Source: Betaproteobacteria bacterium (GTDB taxonomy: Bacteria > Pseudomonadota > Gammaproteobacteria > Burkholderiales > Burkholderiaceae_F). From it: a stretch of 64,000 bases of DNA. Below are positions 48,335 through 59,119 of this stretch, piece by piece. The stretch covers positions 558,001 to 622,000 of the forward strand of contig BOKW01000002.1 of NCBI GenBank assembly GCA_016861185.1. The letters run 5' to 3'. Position 1 is the first letter of the stretch, and each line of letters opens with the position of its first letter. A program made the translations under genes and the position numbers. Under the pieces are notes generated by a model. The model had not been told where the DNA came from and ran no database searches. It worked only from the letters and a program-made list of their open reading frames with translations.

Positions 48335-49342
48335 TCAGCCTGCGATCGCATCCGCGAGCGCAAGCCCCGACAGATACGCGCCTTCGACCCGCGGCGGCCC
48401 GAACCAGTCGCCCGCCACGCCGATGCGATGCCGCGCGTCCCACAGGCACGGCTGCGGCAGCGATTCACGGGCGGTGGCGACGGTCCAGCGATGCGCCGTC
48501 GCGTGGCGCAGTTCGAGCGCTCGGCCGACGCGCGCGGCAAACGCATCGGCGAGCCACCGCGCCGCCTCATCGTCGCCGATGACGAAGTGCCGGCGCGACC
48601 AGGCGGGATGCGCGTGCAGCACCCAGCGCTCGGCCACGCCCTGGACGGTCGGGCGCAGCGGCTTGCGATCGTCGCGCGCAATCCAGCCGAGTGCGGCATC
48701 GCCGTTAACGAACGCGCCGTCGAAATCGATCCCGCTCGGCCGCGCCAGCGCCAGCAGCGCAGCCCAGCAAGGCTCCCAGACCAGCGCGGCCAACCGATCC
48801 GCGAGGTCGCTGACGCCGCGCAGCAGTTCGGCGCAACCGGGCGACGGCAGCGCGAGACCAACGACGTCGAAGCCGCTCGCCGAGCGCTCGTTGCGCGCTT
48901 CGTCGTGGACGAACCAGCGCCCGCCGCGCCGTTCGAGCGCGGCGATGCGAACGCCGAACTGGACATCGAGCCCGGCCGCGAGCCGCCGCGGTAGCGCCGC
49001 CATCGCGGGGACGCCGACCCAGCGTTCGGCCGACATCGACTTCTCGGTCGATCGGCCCCCGGTGAACGCGATCACGCGGCCGTTCCAGCACTGCACAACG
49101 CCTTCGCTGCGCAAGGGCGCGAGCGCCGCCTCGAAGCGGTGATGCTGGACGGTGAAGTACTGCGCGCCGTGGTCGAACGGTCCGAACGCGGTCGGCAGCG
49201 TCGCAACGCGTCCGCCCGCCGCGCGCCCGGCCTCGAAGACGGCGACGCGCGCGCCGCGCGCTGCCAGTTCGCGCGCGCAGGCCAGCCCTGCGACGCCCGC
49301 GCCGACGATCGCGACGCGGACCCTGGATACCGCCAGACTCAC
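48335..49342 (-). CDS. FAD-dependent amine-oxidase-like (renalase-type) oxidoreductase
   Basis: A 335-residue flavoprotein. The dinucleotide motif VAIVGAGVAGLACARELA near residue 11, the following VAVFEAGRAAGGRVAT and the FDHGAQYFTV block near 54 are typical of renalase-like bacterial proteins. C-terminal GVAGDWFGPPRVEGAYLSG near 310 closes the FAD fold. The substrate is unknown; some bacterial homologues oxidise isomeric dihydro-NAD(P). It overlaps the CBS gene (ATGA). Confidence 0.87.
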   Translation of the reverse strand: MSLAVSRVRVAIVGAGVAGLACARELAARGARVAVFEAGRAAGGRVATLPTAFGPFDHGAQYFTVQHHRFEAALAPLRSEGVVQCWNGRVIAFTGGRSTEKSMSAERWVGVPAMAALPRRLAAGLDVQFGVRIAALERRGGRWFVHDEARNERSASGFDVVGLALPSPGCAELLRGVSDLADRLAALVWEPCWAALLALARPSGIDFDGAFVNGDAALGWIARDDRKPLRPTVQGVAERWVLHAHPAWSRRHFVIGDDEAARWLADAFAARVGRALELRHATAHRWTVATARESLPQPCLWDARHRIGVAGDWFGPPRVEGAYLSGLALADAIAG

Positions 49343-49791
49343 CCGCTAACCGACTCCTGTTCGGGCCAGTCGCGGATGTAGGCCTTGAGCATGCGGTTCT
49401 CGAAGCTCTGTTCTTCGAGCACGGCTCTCGCCACGTCGTAGAAGGAGATCACCCCTTCGAGCGCACGGCCGTTGAGCACCGGCAGGTAGCGCACGTGGCT
49501 TTCGAGCATCAGGCGGCGCACCTCGTTGACGTCGGTCTCCGGCGTCACGGTCAGCGGCGAATCGTCCATCACGCTGCGCACGAGCCGGTCGCCGACCGAA
49601 CCCTTGTTCTCGTACAGCGTCTTGATGACTTCGCGGAAGGTCAGCATGCCGACCAGATCGCCGTGCTCCATCACGACGACGGAGCCGATGTCCTTTTCGG
49701 CCATCGTCTGCACGGCAGACCACAGCGTGTGATCCGGCGTTACCGTAAACAGCGCGTTGCCCTTGACCCGCAGGATGTCGCTGACCTTCAT
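49339..49791 (-). CDS. CBS-domain protein
   Basis: A 150-residue protein made of two CBS motifs (FTVTPDHTLWSAVQTMAEKD near 16–35 and LTVTPETDVNEVRRLMLESH near 80–100), which together bind adenyl nucleotides. There is no attached catalytic domain. The ATG at 49791 with an AGGGAGA-like ribosome site was chosen over an upstream start. It lies between hyi and the flavoprotein gene and overlaps the latter by ATGA. The role is unknown. Confidence 0.9.
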   Translation of the reverse strand: MKVSDILRVKGNALFTVTPDHTLWSAVQTMAEKDIGSVVVMEHGDLVGMLTFREVIKTLYENKGSVGDRLVRSVMDDSPLTVTPETDVNEVRRLMLESHVRYLPVLNGRALEGVISFYDVARAVLEEQSFENRMLKAYIRDWPEQESVSG

Positions 49792-49890
49792 GACCTGTCT
49801 CCCTCGCCGTCGTTCACGACGCGCGGGCATCCTAGCCCACGGCCGCGGCCCCGGGAATCGCCCGCTTGGGTTCCATACCGCCGATCGGCG

Positions 49891-50679
49891 TCAGGCGCGC
49901 CGCAGCCAGCCGAGTCCGGCCGAGGTGCCGCCCGGCGCCGTCCCGCGCGCCGGCCGGTATTCGCATCCGACCCAGCCGGCGTAGCCCAGCCGGTCGAGCA
50001 GCGCGAACAGGTAGGGGTAATGGACCTCGCCCGAGTCGGGTTCGTGCCGATCGGGCACGCCGGCGATCTGAACGTGCGCGACCAGCGGGAAGAAGCGCTC
50101 GAGGTGTCGCGCCAGATCGCCCTCCATGATCTGCAGGTGATAGAAGTCCAGTTGCAGGCCGAGGTTCGGCTTGTGCAACGCCGCGATCACGTCCGCCCCC
50201 TGCTGCTGGCGGGTCAGGTAATAACCGGGCATGTCGCGCGTATTGATCGGTTCGATCGTCACCGTGACGCCGTGCGGGCGCAGCGTGTCGCAGGCGTACG
50301 CGAGATTGCGCAGGTAGACGCGCAGGCATTCGTCGGGCGCGCAGTCGGCCGGCGGGCGTCCCGCCATCACGTGCAGCCGCGGCGCACCGACCGTGCGCGC
50401 ATAGTCGAGCGCCTGCGCGATCGAGGCTTCGAACTCCTTCTCGCGGCCGGGCAGCGCGGCCAGGCCTCGCTCGCCGGCGTCGTGGTTGCCCTGCGGCGCG
50501 TTCATCAGCACGAGCTGCACACGCGCAGCGTCGAGCGCGCGCCTGAACTCGGTCGCCTCGACCGCGTACGGCGACTGCACCTCGACCGCGGCAAAACCGT
50601 CGCGCGCCGCGGCGGCCGCGCGGTGCACGAGCGCGTGCTCCGGGTACAGCGTGCTCAGGTTCGCGGCAAAACGCGGCAT
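49891..50679 (-). CDS. hyi: Hydroxypyruvate isomerase
   Basis: TIM-barrel isomerase of the xylose-isomerase-like family, 262 residues, interconverting hydroxypyruvate and tartronate semialdehyde. It starts MPRFAANLSTLYPEHALVHR and holds LMNAPQGNHDAGERGLAALP near 78–97, TVTIEPINTRDMPGYYL with the metal Glu near 142, and LQLDFYHLQIMEGDL with the second metal ligand near 174. It is close to the usual 258. No glyoxylate carboligase or reductase gene is next to it. Confidence 0.92.
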   Translation of the reverse strand: MPRFAANLSTLYPEHALVHRAAAAARDGFAAVEVQSPYAVEATEFRRALDAARVQLVLMNAPQGNHDAGERGLAALPGREKEFEASIAQALDYARTVGAPRLHVMAGRPPADCAPDECLRVYLRNLAYACDTLRPHGVTVTIEPINTRDMPGYYLTRQQQGADVIAALHKPNLGLQLDFYHLQIMEGDLARHLERFFPLVAHVQIAGVPDRHEPDSGEVHYPYLFALLDRLGYAGWVGCEYRPARGTAPGGTSAGLGWLRRA

Positions 50680-50682
50680 CGT

Positions 50683-51645
50683 CTACGCCAGAAGCTGCTT
50701 GAAGCGCTCGACTTCGCGCAGCACCGCGGCGCGCACGGGCGGCTCCCACACCGAGTGCCCGGCGTCGGCAACGACGACGTAACGCGCGCTCGGCCAGGCG
50801 CGCGCCAACTCGTCGGCGTTGACGATCGGACAGACCATGTCGTAGCGCGCCTGCACGATCGCCGCCGGCAGATGGCGCACGCGATACAGGTTGTTGATCA
50901 ACTGGTCGGGCGCGAGGAAGCAGTGGTGCGCGAAGTAATGCGCCTCGAGCCGCGCCAGGCCGAGCGCCTCGTCGGCGAAGTGCCGCACCAGCTCCGGATT
51001 CGGCAGCAGCGTCGAGCAGCTTCCCTCGTATTCGCTCCACGCGCGCGCGAACGGCAGGTGCACGCGCGGATCGGGATCGAACAGCCGTTTCAGATAGCCG
51101 CGCAGCAGATCGCCGCGTTCGGCCGCGGGCAGCATCTCGGCGAACCTGCGCCACGCCTCCGGGAAGATGTTGCGCAGTCCGTACAGGAACCAGTCGATCT
51201 CGGCAGCGCGGCCGAGGAAGATGCCGCGCAGCACGAAGCCCAGGCAGCGCTCGGGCAGCGCTTCGCCGTAGGCGAGCCCCAGCGTGCTGCCCCACGAGCC
51301 GCCGAACACGAGCCAGCGATGCACGCCGAGGTAGTTGCGCAGCTTTTCGATGTCGCGCACGAGGTGCGCGGTCGTGTTGTTCGTCACCTCGCCGACCGGC
51401 GTCGATGCGCCGGCGCCGCGCTGGTCGAACAGCACGATGCGGAAGAAGTCCGGATCGAAGAAGCGCCGATGCTCGGGCGAGCTGCCGCCGCCCGGTCCGC
51501 CGTGCAGGAACACCACCGGCACGCCCTGCGGGTTGCCGCTCGTCTCCCAGTACATCGTGTGCACGTCGTCGAGCGGCAGCATGCCGGTGTCGTACGGTTC
51601 GACCGGCGCGTACAGCTCGGGGCGCGAATCGGTGCGTGCGTCCAT
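50683..51645 (-). CDS. pip: Prolyl iminopeptidase
   Basis: Releases N-terminal proline from peptides; alpha/beta hydrolase of about 320 residues. The oxyanion block is VVFLHGGPGGGSSPEHRRFF near 37–56, the nucleophile is in VFGGSWGSTLGLAYGE near 108, and the catalytic histidine in VVADAGHSVWEP near 300. It starts LYAPVEPYDTGML, like other Pip proteins. An ATG three codons upstream at 51654 is equally possible. It precedes hyi by 3 bases. Confidence 0.94.
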   Translation of the reverse strand: MDARTDSRPELYAPVEPYDTGMLPLDDVHTMYWETSGNPQGVPVVFLHGGPGGGSSPEHRRFFDPDFFRIVLFDQRGAGASTPVGEVTNNTTAHLVRDIEKLRNYLGVHRWLVFGGSWGSTLGLAYGEALPERCLGFVLRGIFLGRAAEIDWFLYGLRNIFPEAWRRFAEMLPAAERGDLLRGYLKRLFDPDPRVHLPFARAWSEYEGSCSTLLPNPELVRHFADEALGLARLEAHYFAHHCFLAPDQLINNLYRVRHLPAAIVQARYDMVCPIVNADELARAWPSARYVVVADAGHSVWEPPVRAAVLREVERFKQLLA

Positions 51646-51660
51646 GCGTGGCATTATGCC

Positions 51661-51691
51661 GCTGGCCCCGCGGCTGCGCCGCGGGGCCAGC
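51661..51691. repeat. Strong GC hairpin between pip and metY
   Basis: A perfect 13-base-pair inverted repeat, arm GCTGGCCCCGCGG, with a five-base loop. It lies in the 78-base space between the divergent pip and metY starts, so it is upstream of both genes and would be in the 5' leader of one or both rather than a terminator. No T-run follows on either strand. Confidence 0.7.
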
Positions 51692-51723
51692 GCTTCCGTT
51701 CTCCGAACGCGGATTCTGATCCG

Positions 51724-53022
51724 ATGAGTGGCCCGAAATACCCCGGCTTCGACACGCTGACGCTGCACGCGGGGCAGCGGCCCGATCCCGCAACCGGCGC
51801 GCGCGCGGTGCCGATCTACGCGTCGACGTCGTTCTGCTTCGACGATTCCGAGCACGCCGCGTCGCTGTTCAACATGGAGCGCGCCGGGCACGTGTACTCG
51901 CGGATCTCGAATCCGACGGTCGCCGTGCTCGAGGAGCGGATCGCCGCGCTCGAAAAGGGCGTCGGCGCGATCGCGACCGCAAGCGGACAGGCCGCGCTGC
52001 ATCTAGCGATCGTCACGCTGATGGGCGCGGGCTCGCACATCGTCGCCAGTCGCGCGCTGTACGGCGGGTCGCACAACCTGCTCGCATACACGCTGAAGCG
52101 CTTCGGCATCGAAACGACCTTCGTTGATCCGCGTGACTTGGACGCGTGGCGTGCCGCGATCCGCCCGAACACGCGGCTGCTGTTCGGCGAGACGCTCGGC
52201 AATCCGGGGCTCGACGTGCTCGACATCCCGAACGTCGCCGCGCTCGCGCACGAACACGGGCTGCCGTTGCTGGTCGACAGCACGTTCACGACACCCTATT
52301 TGATGCAACCGTTCGAGCTGGGCGCCGACCTCGTCTACCACTCGGCGACCAAGTTCCTCGGCGGCCACGGCGTGGCGATCGGCGGACTGCTCGTCGACGG
52401 CGGAACGTTCGACTGGGCCGCGAGCGGCAAGTTTCCGACGATCAGCGAGCCGTACGAAGGCTTCCACGGCATGAACTTCGCCGAGGAAAGCACCGTCGCG
52501 CCGTTCCTGCTGCGCGCACGCCGCGAAGGGCTGCGCGACTTCGGCGCGTGCATGAGCCCGCACACCGCCTTCCTGATCCTGCAGGGACTCGAGACGCTGC
52601 CGCTCCGAATGCAGCGGCACGTCGACAACACGCGTAAGGTCGTCGCTTTTCTGGCCGCGCAGCCGAACGTCGAGCGCGTCGCCTACCCCGAGCTGCCAAC
52701 GCATCCGGACCGCGCGCTCGCCGAGCGCCTGCTGCCGCGCGGCTGCGGCGCGGTATTCAGCTTCGAGCTGAAGGGCTCGCGCGCCGCGGGGCGCAAGTTC
52801 GTCGAGTCGCTGAAGGTGTTTTCGCATCTCGCCAACGTCGGCGACGCGAAGTCGCTCGTGATCCACCCGGCGACGACGACGCACTTCCGCGTGCCCGACG
52901 AAGAGCTCGCCGCCGCCGGCATCACGCAGGGAACGATCCGGCTGTCGATCGGGCTTGAGGACCCCGACGACCTGATCGACGATCTGGCGCGCGCGCTGAA
53001 GGCTGCAGCGAAGGTGGCGTAA
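51724..53022 (+). CDS. metY: O-acetylhomoserine aminocarboxypropyltransferase
   Basis: PLP enzyme that makes homocysteine from O-acetylhomoserine and sulfide. The 432-residue length and the start FDTLTLHAGQRPDPATGARA mark the MetY subgroup rather than the 400-residue MetZ/MetB group. The PLP lysine is in VYHSATKFLGGHGVAIGGL near 213; SHLANVGDAKSLVIHPATTTH is near 375. The stop and the next start share bases (TAATG), coupling it to the hydrolase gene. The window thus encodes both MetZ and MetY. Confidence 0.94.
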   Translation: MSGPKYPGFDTLTLHAGQRPDPATGARAVPIYASTSFCFDDSEHAASLFNMERAGHVYSRISNPTVAVLEERIAALEKGVGAIATASGQAALHLAIVTLMGAGSHIVASRALYGGSHNLLAYTLKRFGIETTFVDPRDLDAWRAAIRPNTRLLFGETLGNPGLDVLDIPNVAALAHEHGLPLLVDSTFTTPYLMQPFELGADLVYHSATKFLGGHGVAIGGLLVDGGTFDWAASGKFPTISEPYEGFHGMNFAEESTVAPFLLRARREGLRDFGACMSPHTAFLILQGLETLPLRMQRHVDNTRKVVAFLAAQPNVERVAYPELPTHPDRALAERLLPRGCGAVFSFELKGSRAAGRKFVESLKVFSHLANVGDAKSLVIHPATTTHFRVPDEELAAAGITQGTIRLSIGLEDPDDLIDDLARALKAAAKVA

Positions 53023-53849
53023 TGGTGCTCGAAGGACTGTTCGCCTACACCGGCGGAAGAGCGTTCGACGCTGCGCGGCCCTGCGTCGTTTTCCTGCACG
53101 GCGCGCAGCACGACCACAGCGTCTGGATCCTGCAGAGCCGCTATCTCGCGCATCACGGCTATGCGGTGCTGGCGCTCGACCTGCCCGGCCATGGCCGCAG
53201 CCGCGGGCCGGCCGCGACGAGCGTCGAAGCCATCGCCGATCGCGTCGCGCGGGCGCTCGCGTCGCTCGCGAACCCGCGCTTCCTGCTCGCCGGCCACAGC
53301 ATGGGATCGCTGGTCGTGCTCGAACTGGCGCAGCGGCTCGCCGATCGCGTTACCGGTGTGGCGCTGTGCGCAGCCGCGTTTCCGATGCGCGTGTCCGATG
53401 CGCTGCTGGCGGCCACGCGCGAGGATCCGCCGGCGGCGCTGGACATGATCAACGTCTGGTCGCACAGCGTTTCGATCGCGCCGTTCGCAGTGCGTCCCGG
53501 CAACCCGGCGCCGGGCTTCAACGTCGTCTGGCAGAACCTGCGGCTGATGCAGCGGATCGCGCACGTCAACGGGGCGGCGGTGCTGCCGACCGACTTCGCC
53601 GCGTGCAACGCGTATGCGCGCGGGCTGGAGGCGGCGCGCGCGCTGCGCTGCCCGGCGCTTTTCGTGCTCGGCGCGGCCGACCAGATGACGCCGCCGCGCG
53701 CGGCGCAGCCGCTGCTCGAAGCGATCGCGGACAAGACCGCAGTCACGCTGCCCGACACCGGGCATTCGATGATGGCCGAGAACCCGGACGGCGTGCGGCG
53801 CGCGCTCGAATCGTTCGCCGCGCGCATCTTCGCGACGGCCGCGGCCTGA
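53022..53849 (+). CDS. Alpha/beta hydrolase
   Basis: A 275-residue hydrolase. The oxyanion region is VVFLHGAQHDHSVW near 22, the nucleophile Ser is in LAGHSMGSLVVLELA near 88–102, the acid in VLGAADQMTPP near 215, and the His in LPDTGHSMMAENPDG near 250. In some relatives this type of hydrolase follows metY. The substrate is unknown. It overlaps metY by one base. Confidence 0.88.
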   Translation: MVLEGLFAYTGGRAFDAARPCVVFLHGAQHDHSVWILQSRYLAHHGYAVLALDLPGHGRSRGPAATSVEAIADRVARALASLANPRFLLAGHSMGSLVVLELAQRLADRVTGVALCAAAFPMRVSDALLAATREDPPAALDMINVWSHSVSIAPFAVRPGNPAPGFNVVWQNLRLMQRIAHVNGAAVLPTDFAACNAYARGLEAARALRCPALFVLGAADQMTPPRAAQPLLEAIADKTAVTLPDTGHSMMAENPDGVRRALESFAARIFATAAA

Positions 53850-53867
53850 GCGCCCCGCTCGACTCGA

Positions 53868-54503
53868 TTGAACGCGGTCAACTGGGACACCTACTGGCTG
53901 TACGTGCTGACCGAGGCGGCGCTGAGCCTGTCGCCGGGGCCGGCCGTGATGCTGGTGATCGCGTACGGGCTGACGCAGGGCGCGCGCCGCTCGCTTCCCG
54001 CCACGCTCGGCATCCTGTCGGCCAACGCGATCTACTTCGCGGTTTCCGCCACCAGCCTGGGCGCGGTCCTCGTTTCTTCGCGCGCGTTCTTTTTCGCAGT
54101 CAAGTGGATCGGGGCGGCGTATCTCGTCTATCTCGGGCTGCGCGCGCTGTTCGGCCAGCCTTCGCCGATCACGGCGTCGAACCCCGCGGCGCGCGGATCG
54201 AACTGGCGGTCGATCTACGCGTCGGGGCTGACGCTGCAGCTGGCCAACCCGAAGACGTTGATCTTCTTCGTCGCGATCCTGCCGCAATTCGTCGATCCGC
54301 GACTTCCGATAGGCGCGCAGATGGCGTGGCTCGCGGCGGGGTCGGTGGTGCCCGAGTTCTTCATCCTCGCGGGCTACGGCTTCCTCGCCTCGCGCGCGGC
54401 GCGCATCGCGACCGATCCGCGCTACGCACGCTGGACCGATCGCATCGCCGGCGCGCTGGTGCTCGCAGCCGCCGCGCTGGTCCTTTCGGTCGCGCCCGCG
54501 TAG
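53868..54503 (+). CDS. LysE/RhtB-family translocator
   Basis: A 211-residue exporter of the LysE family with about six hydrophobic segments. The family block SLSPGPAVMLVIAYGLTQGA is near residues 19–38 and LQLANPKTLIFFVAILPQFV near 128–147. It probably exports an amino acid or derivative; which one is not readable. A TTG at 53868 is the only start in the right place, 18 bases after the hydrolase stop. It is likely cotranscribed with metY, so a sulfur amino acid is a reasonable guess. Confidence 0.86.
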   Translation: MNAVNWDTYWLYVLTEAALSLSPGPAVMLVIAYGLTQGARRSLPATLGILSANAIYFAVSATSLGAVLVSSRAFFFAVKWIGAAYLVYLGLRALFGQPSPITASNPAARGSNWRSIYASGLTLQLANPKTLIFFVAILPQFVDPRLPIGAQMAWLAAGSVVPEFFILAGYGFLASRAARIATDPRYARWTDRIAGALVLAAAALVLSVAPA

Positions 54504-54629
54504 AGCGCGCGATGCCGGGGAAGGCCGCCGGGAAAGCCACGTAAGCGTTGCGCCCCGCCCGCCCCTATACTTTCGCCGACGGATCGCGTTCGACGATTCA
54601 GCTCAAACCCATCCCCAGGAGACAGCACC

Positions 54630-55595
54630 ATGCAACAGACCGGCTCGGCCCTGTTTCGCTCCCTGCTCGCCGCCGCGGCGCTTTGCGCGGCCAGCGTCGG
54701 CGCGAACGCCCAGCAGAAGTTCGTCAACGTCCTGACCGGCGGCCAGGCCGGCGTGTACTACCCGCTCGGCGTCGCGCTCAGCCAGATCTACAGCAAGGCG
54801 ATGCCCGACGCAAAGGTTCAGGTGCAGGCGACCAAGGCGTCAGTCGAGAACCTCAACCTGCTGCAGGCCGGCCGCGGCGAGATCGCCTTCACGCTCGGCG
54901 ACTCGCTGTCCGACGCGTGGAAGGGCGTGGAGGACGCGGGCTTCAAGACGCCGCTGAAGAAGCTGCGCACGGTGGCGGGCATCTATTCGAACTACATCCA
55001 GATCGTCGCCAGCGCAGATTCCGGCATCAAGACGCTCGCGGATCTGAAGGGCAAGCGCATCTCGGTCGGCGCGCCGCGATCGGGCACGGAACTGAACGCG
55101 CGCGCGATCCTGAAGGCCGCAGGACTGACCTACCAGGACTTCGCGAAAGTCGAATACCTCCCGTTCGGCGAATCGGTCGAGCTGATGAAAAACCGTCAGC
55201 TCGACGTGACGCTGCAGTCGGCCGGACTCGGCGTGGCGTCGATCCGCGACCTGGCGACCTCGATCAGGATCGTGGTCGTACCGATCCCTGCCGACGTCGT
55301 CGCGAAGGTCGGCGACCCCGCCTACCAGCCCGGCACGATCCCCGCGAATACGTACACGAACCAGGCGGACACCGTTCCGACCGCAGCGATCAAGAACTTC
55401 CTCGTCACGCACGACGGCGTTCCCGCCGACACCGTCTACACGATGACCAAGGCGCTGTTCGACAACCTCGACCAGTTGATCGCGGCACACGCGGCCGCGA
55501 AGGCGATCGTCAAAGCCGACGCCGCCAAGGACGTGCCGGTGCCGCTGCATCCGGGCGCCGAACGCTACTACCGCGAAGCCGGCCTGTTGAAGTAG
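54630..55595 (+). CDS. TAXI-family TRAP transporter solute-binding protein
   Basis: Periplasmic receptor of a TRAP transporter, 321 residues. A signal peptide (LFRSLLAAAALCAASVGANA) precedes the TAXI core VNVLTGGQAGVYYPLGVALS and the block EIAFTLGDSLSDAWKG near 86–101. The ligand cannot be predicted. A ribosome site CAGGAGA precedes the ATG. The fused permease and the DUF1850 gene follow, a complete TAXI system. Confidence 0.95.
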   Translation: MQQTGSALFRSLLAAAALCAASVGANAQQKFVNVLTGGQAGVYYPLGVALSQIYSKAMPDAKVQVQATKASVENLNLLQAGRGEIAFTLGDSLSDAWKGVEDAGFKTPLKKLRTVAGIYSNYIQIVASADSGIKTLADLKGKRISVGAPRSGTELNARAILKAAGLTYQDFAKVEYLPFGESVELMKNRQLDVTLQSAGLGVASIRDLATSIRIVVVPIPADVVAKVGDPAYQPGTIPANTYTNQADTVPTAAIKNFLVTHDGVPADTVYTMTKALFDNLDQLIAAHAAAKAIVKADAAKDVPVPLHPGAERYYREAGLLK

Positions 55596-55695
55596 GGCGT
55601 ACGCGCAAGCAGTGCCGCGATGACACAGCGCCGCTGTGCCATCGCTTCTTTCTGGGTACGACAACCACGACAAACCCAGCGAAGAGGACCCAGCG

Positions 55696-57698
<2,003 letters not shown>

Positions 57699-57702
<4 letters not shown>

Positions 57703-58082
57703 GCGTCGGCCTGTGCCTGGCCGTGGCGACTTCGATCGTCGCGGCATTGCCGGTCGAGCGCTTCACGCTCTCGTGGACCCATTCGATCGAAAAGGTGGCC
57801 TGGGAAGAAGACTGGCGCATCGATCCGGATCGCCGCAGCCTCGTGCTGGTCGAATCGCGCGTGCGCGGTTCGGGCGCGGGCATGGAACCGCCCCAGGGGG
57901 CCGTGCTGCGCAACGGGACATGGCACGCGCCGGGCGGGCTCGAAGTTCCCCGGCTGCGGCTTGCGCTGTCCGGCTTCACCGACGACTGGCAACTGTGCAC
58001 CAGCGCCGGTTGCCGGCCCTTGCGTCAGCGTACCGGCGTCGACAGCGGAACGGTGGAACTGTTCGCCTGCCCGGTGCGCTGA
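57699..58082 (+). CDS. DUF1850 domain protein of the TAXI TRAP operon
   Basis: A 127-residue protein starting MSVGLCLAVATSIVAALPVE, a probable signal or anchor, followed by FTLSWTHSIEKVAWEEDWRI, the DUF1850 signature. DUF1850 proteins nearly always accompany TAXI TRAP permeases and are thought to be a subunit or accessory; the role is not established. It overlaps the permease by four bases and its last 58 bases overlap the convergent egtD frame. Confidence 0.85.
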
Positions 58083-59119
58083 GATTGCGGACGCGCGAGC
58101 AGCACCGCGAACCATTCGCGCTCGTCGGTCCAGTACGCCTGCAGCGCGAAGCCGGCATCGGCAAGCAGCGCGGCGAAGTCGCCGAGCCGGTACTTGTACG
58201 AATTCTCGGTGTGAATGCGCTCGCCGGCGGCGAAACGACGCTCGCCGCCCGGCCAGCTCACGCGCAGCGCACGGCAGGCTTCCAGGTGCATCTCGATGCG
58301 CCCGTGCGCCGGCTCGAAATACGCGACGTGGCGCCAGTCGGCCGGCGCGAAGTCGGTGCCCGCGATGCGGTTGGTCCTGCGCAGCACGTTGAGGTTGAAC
58401 GCGGCGGTCACGCCGAGCGGATCGTCGTAGGCGGCCTGCAGCGTAGCCGGGTCCTTCAGCAGGTCGATGCCGATCAGCAGCCCGCCGGTCTCGTCGAGCT
58501 CGGCGCACAGCCCGGCGAGAAAGCGCCGCGCCTCGTCGGGCGTGAAGTTGCCGATCGATGAACCCGGATAGAAGAACAGCCGCCCGTCGCGCGCAAGGCG
58601 TGCGGGCAGCACCAGCGGCCGCGCCAGGTCGACACCGACCGCGGTCATCACGATCTGCGGAAAGCGCCGCTGCAGCGCTTCGAGCGAGCGCTGCAGGTAG
58701 TCGACCGAGATGTCGAGCGCCACGTACTCGCGCGGACGCAGCACCGGAAACAGGCGGGCCGCCTTCTCGCCGTTGCCCGCCCCGAGGTCGATCAGCGTGC
58801 AGCCGGCGCGCCCGAAGGCTGCCCCGATCTCGCGGTCGTGCGCGCGAAGGATCGCGCGTTCGGTGCGCGTCGGATAGTACTCGTCGAGTTCGGTGATCGC
58901 GTCGAAGAGCGCCGAGCCCAGCGAGTCGTAGAAGTATTTCGGCGCAATCCGGGCCTGCGGCGCGCACAGACCCGCGAGCAGCGCGTCGCGCTCGGCGCGC
59001 TGCGAGTCGTACGCGTCCGGCGGACCGTCGGTGCCGCGCCGCCCGGCCCCGCTCCGCTGCACCTGCGCCGGCTCCATGCCGATCGGGCCCGGGCCGATCG
59101 GCTCGTTTCGGGTCGGCAT
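58025..59119 (-). CDS. egtD: L-histidine N-alpha-methyltransferase (EgtD), joined in frame to upstream recombinase-like region
   Basis: Trimethylates histidine to hercynine, the first step of ergothioneine synthesis. From the ATG at 59119 it has 364 residues. Family motifs are FYDSLGSALFDAITELDEYY near 63–82, YYPTRTE at 81–87, the SAM loop DLGAGNGEK at 111–119 and FFYPGSSIGNFTPDEARRFL near 180. A strong ribosome site GGGGAGGGG lies 4 bases before the ATG. The frame is open upstream through a truncated recombinase without a stop, so a fused product is possible. The last 20 or so residues are antisense to the DUF1850 gene. No egtB is in the window. Confidence 0.9.
   Translation of the reverse strand: MPTRNEPIGPGPIGMEPAQVQRSGAGRRGTDGPPDAYDSQRAERDALLAGLCAPQARIAPKYFYDSLGSALFDAITELDEYYPTRTERAILRAHDREIGAAFGRAGCTLIDLGAGNGEKAARLFPVLRPREYVALDISVDYLQRSLEALQRRFPQIVMTAVGVDLARPLVLPARLARDGRLFFYPGSSIGNFTPDEARRFLAGLCAELDETGGLLIGIDLLKDPATLQAAYDDPLGVTAAFNLNVLRRTNRIAGTDFAPADWRHVAYFEPAHGRIEMHLEACRALRVSWPGGERRFAAGERIHTENSYKYRLGDFAALLADAGFALQAYWTDEREWFAVLLARPQSQRTGQANSSTVPLSTPVR

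Noticed and set aside
45611..48994. A 1127-codon plus-strand frame
   Set aside because: Antisense to the LplT fusion, amidohydrolase and flavoprotein genes, all of which have clear family motifs; composition is Arg/Gln-rich and low in pattern.
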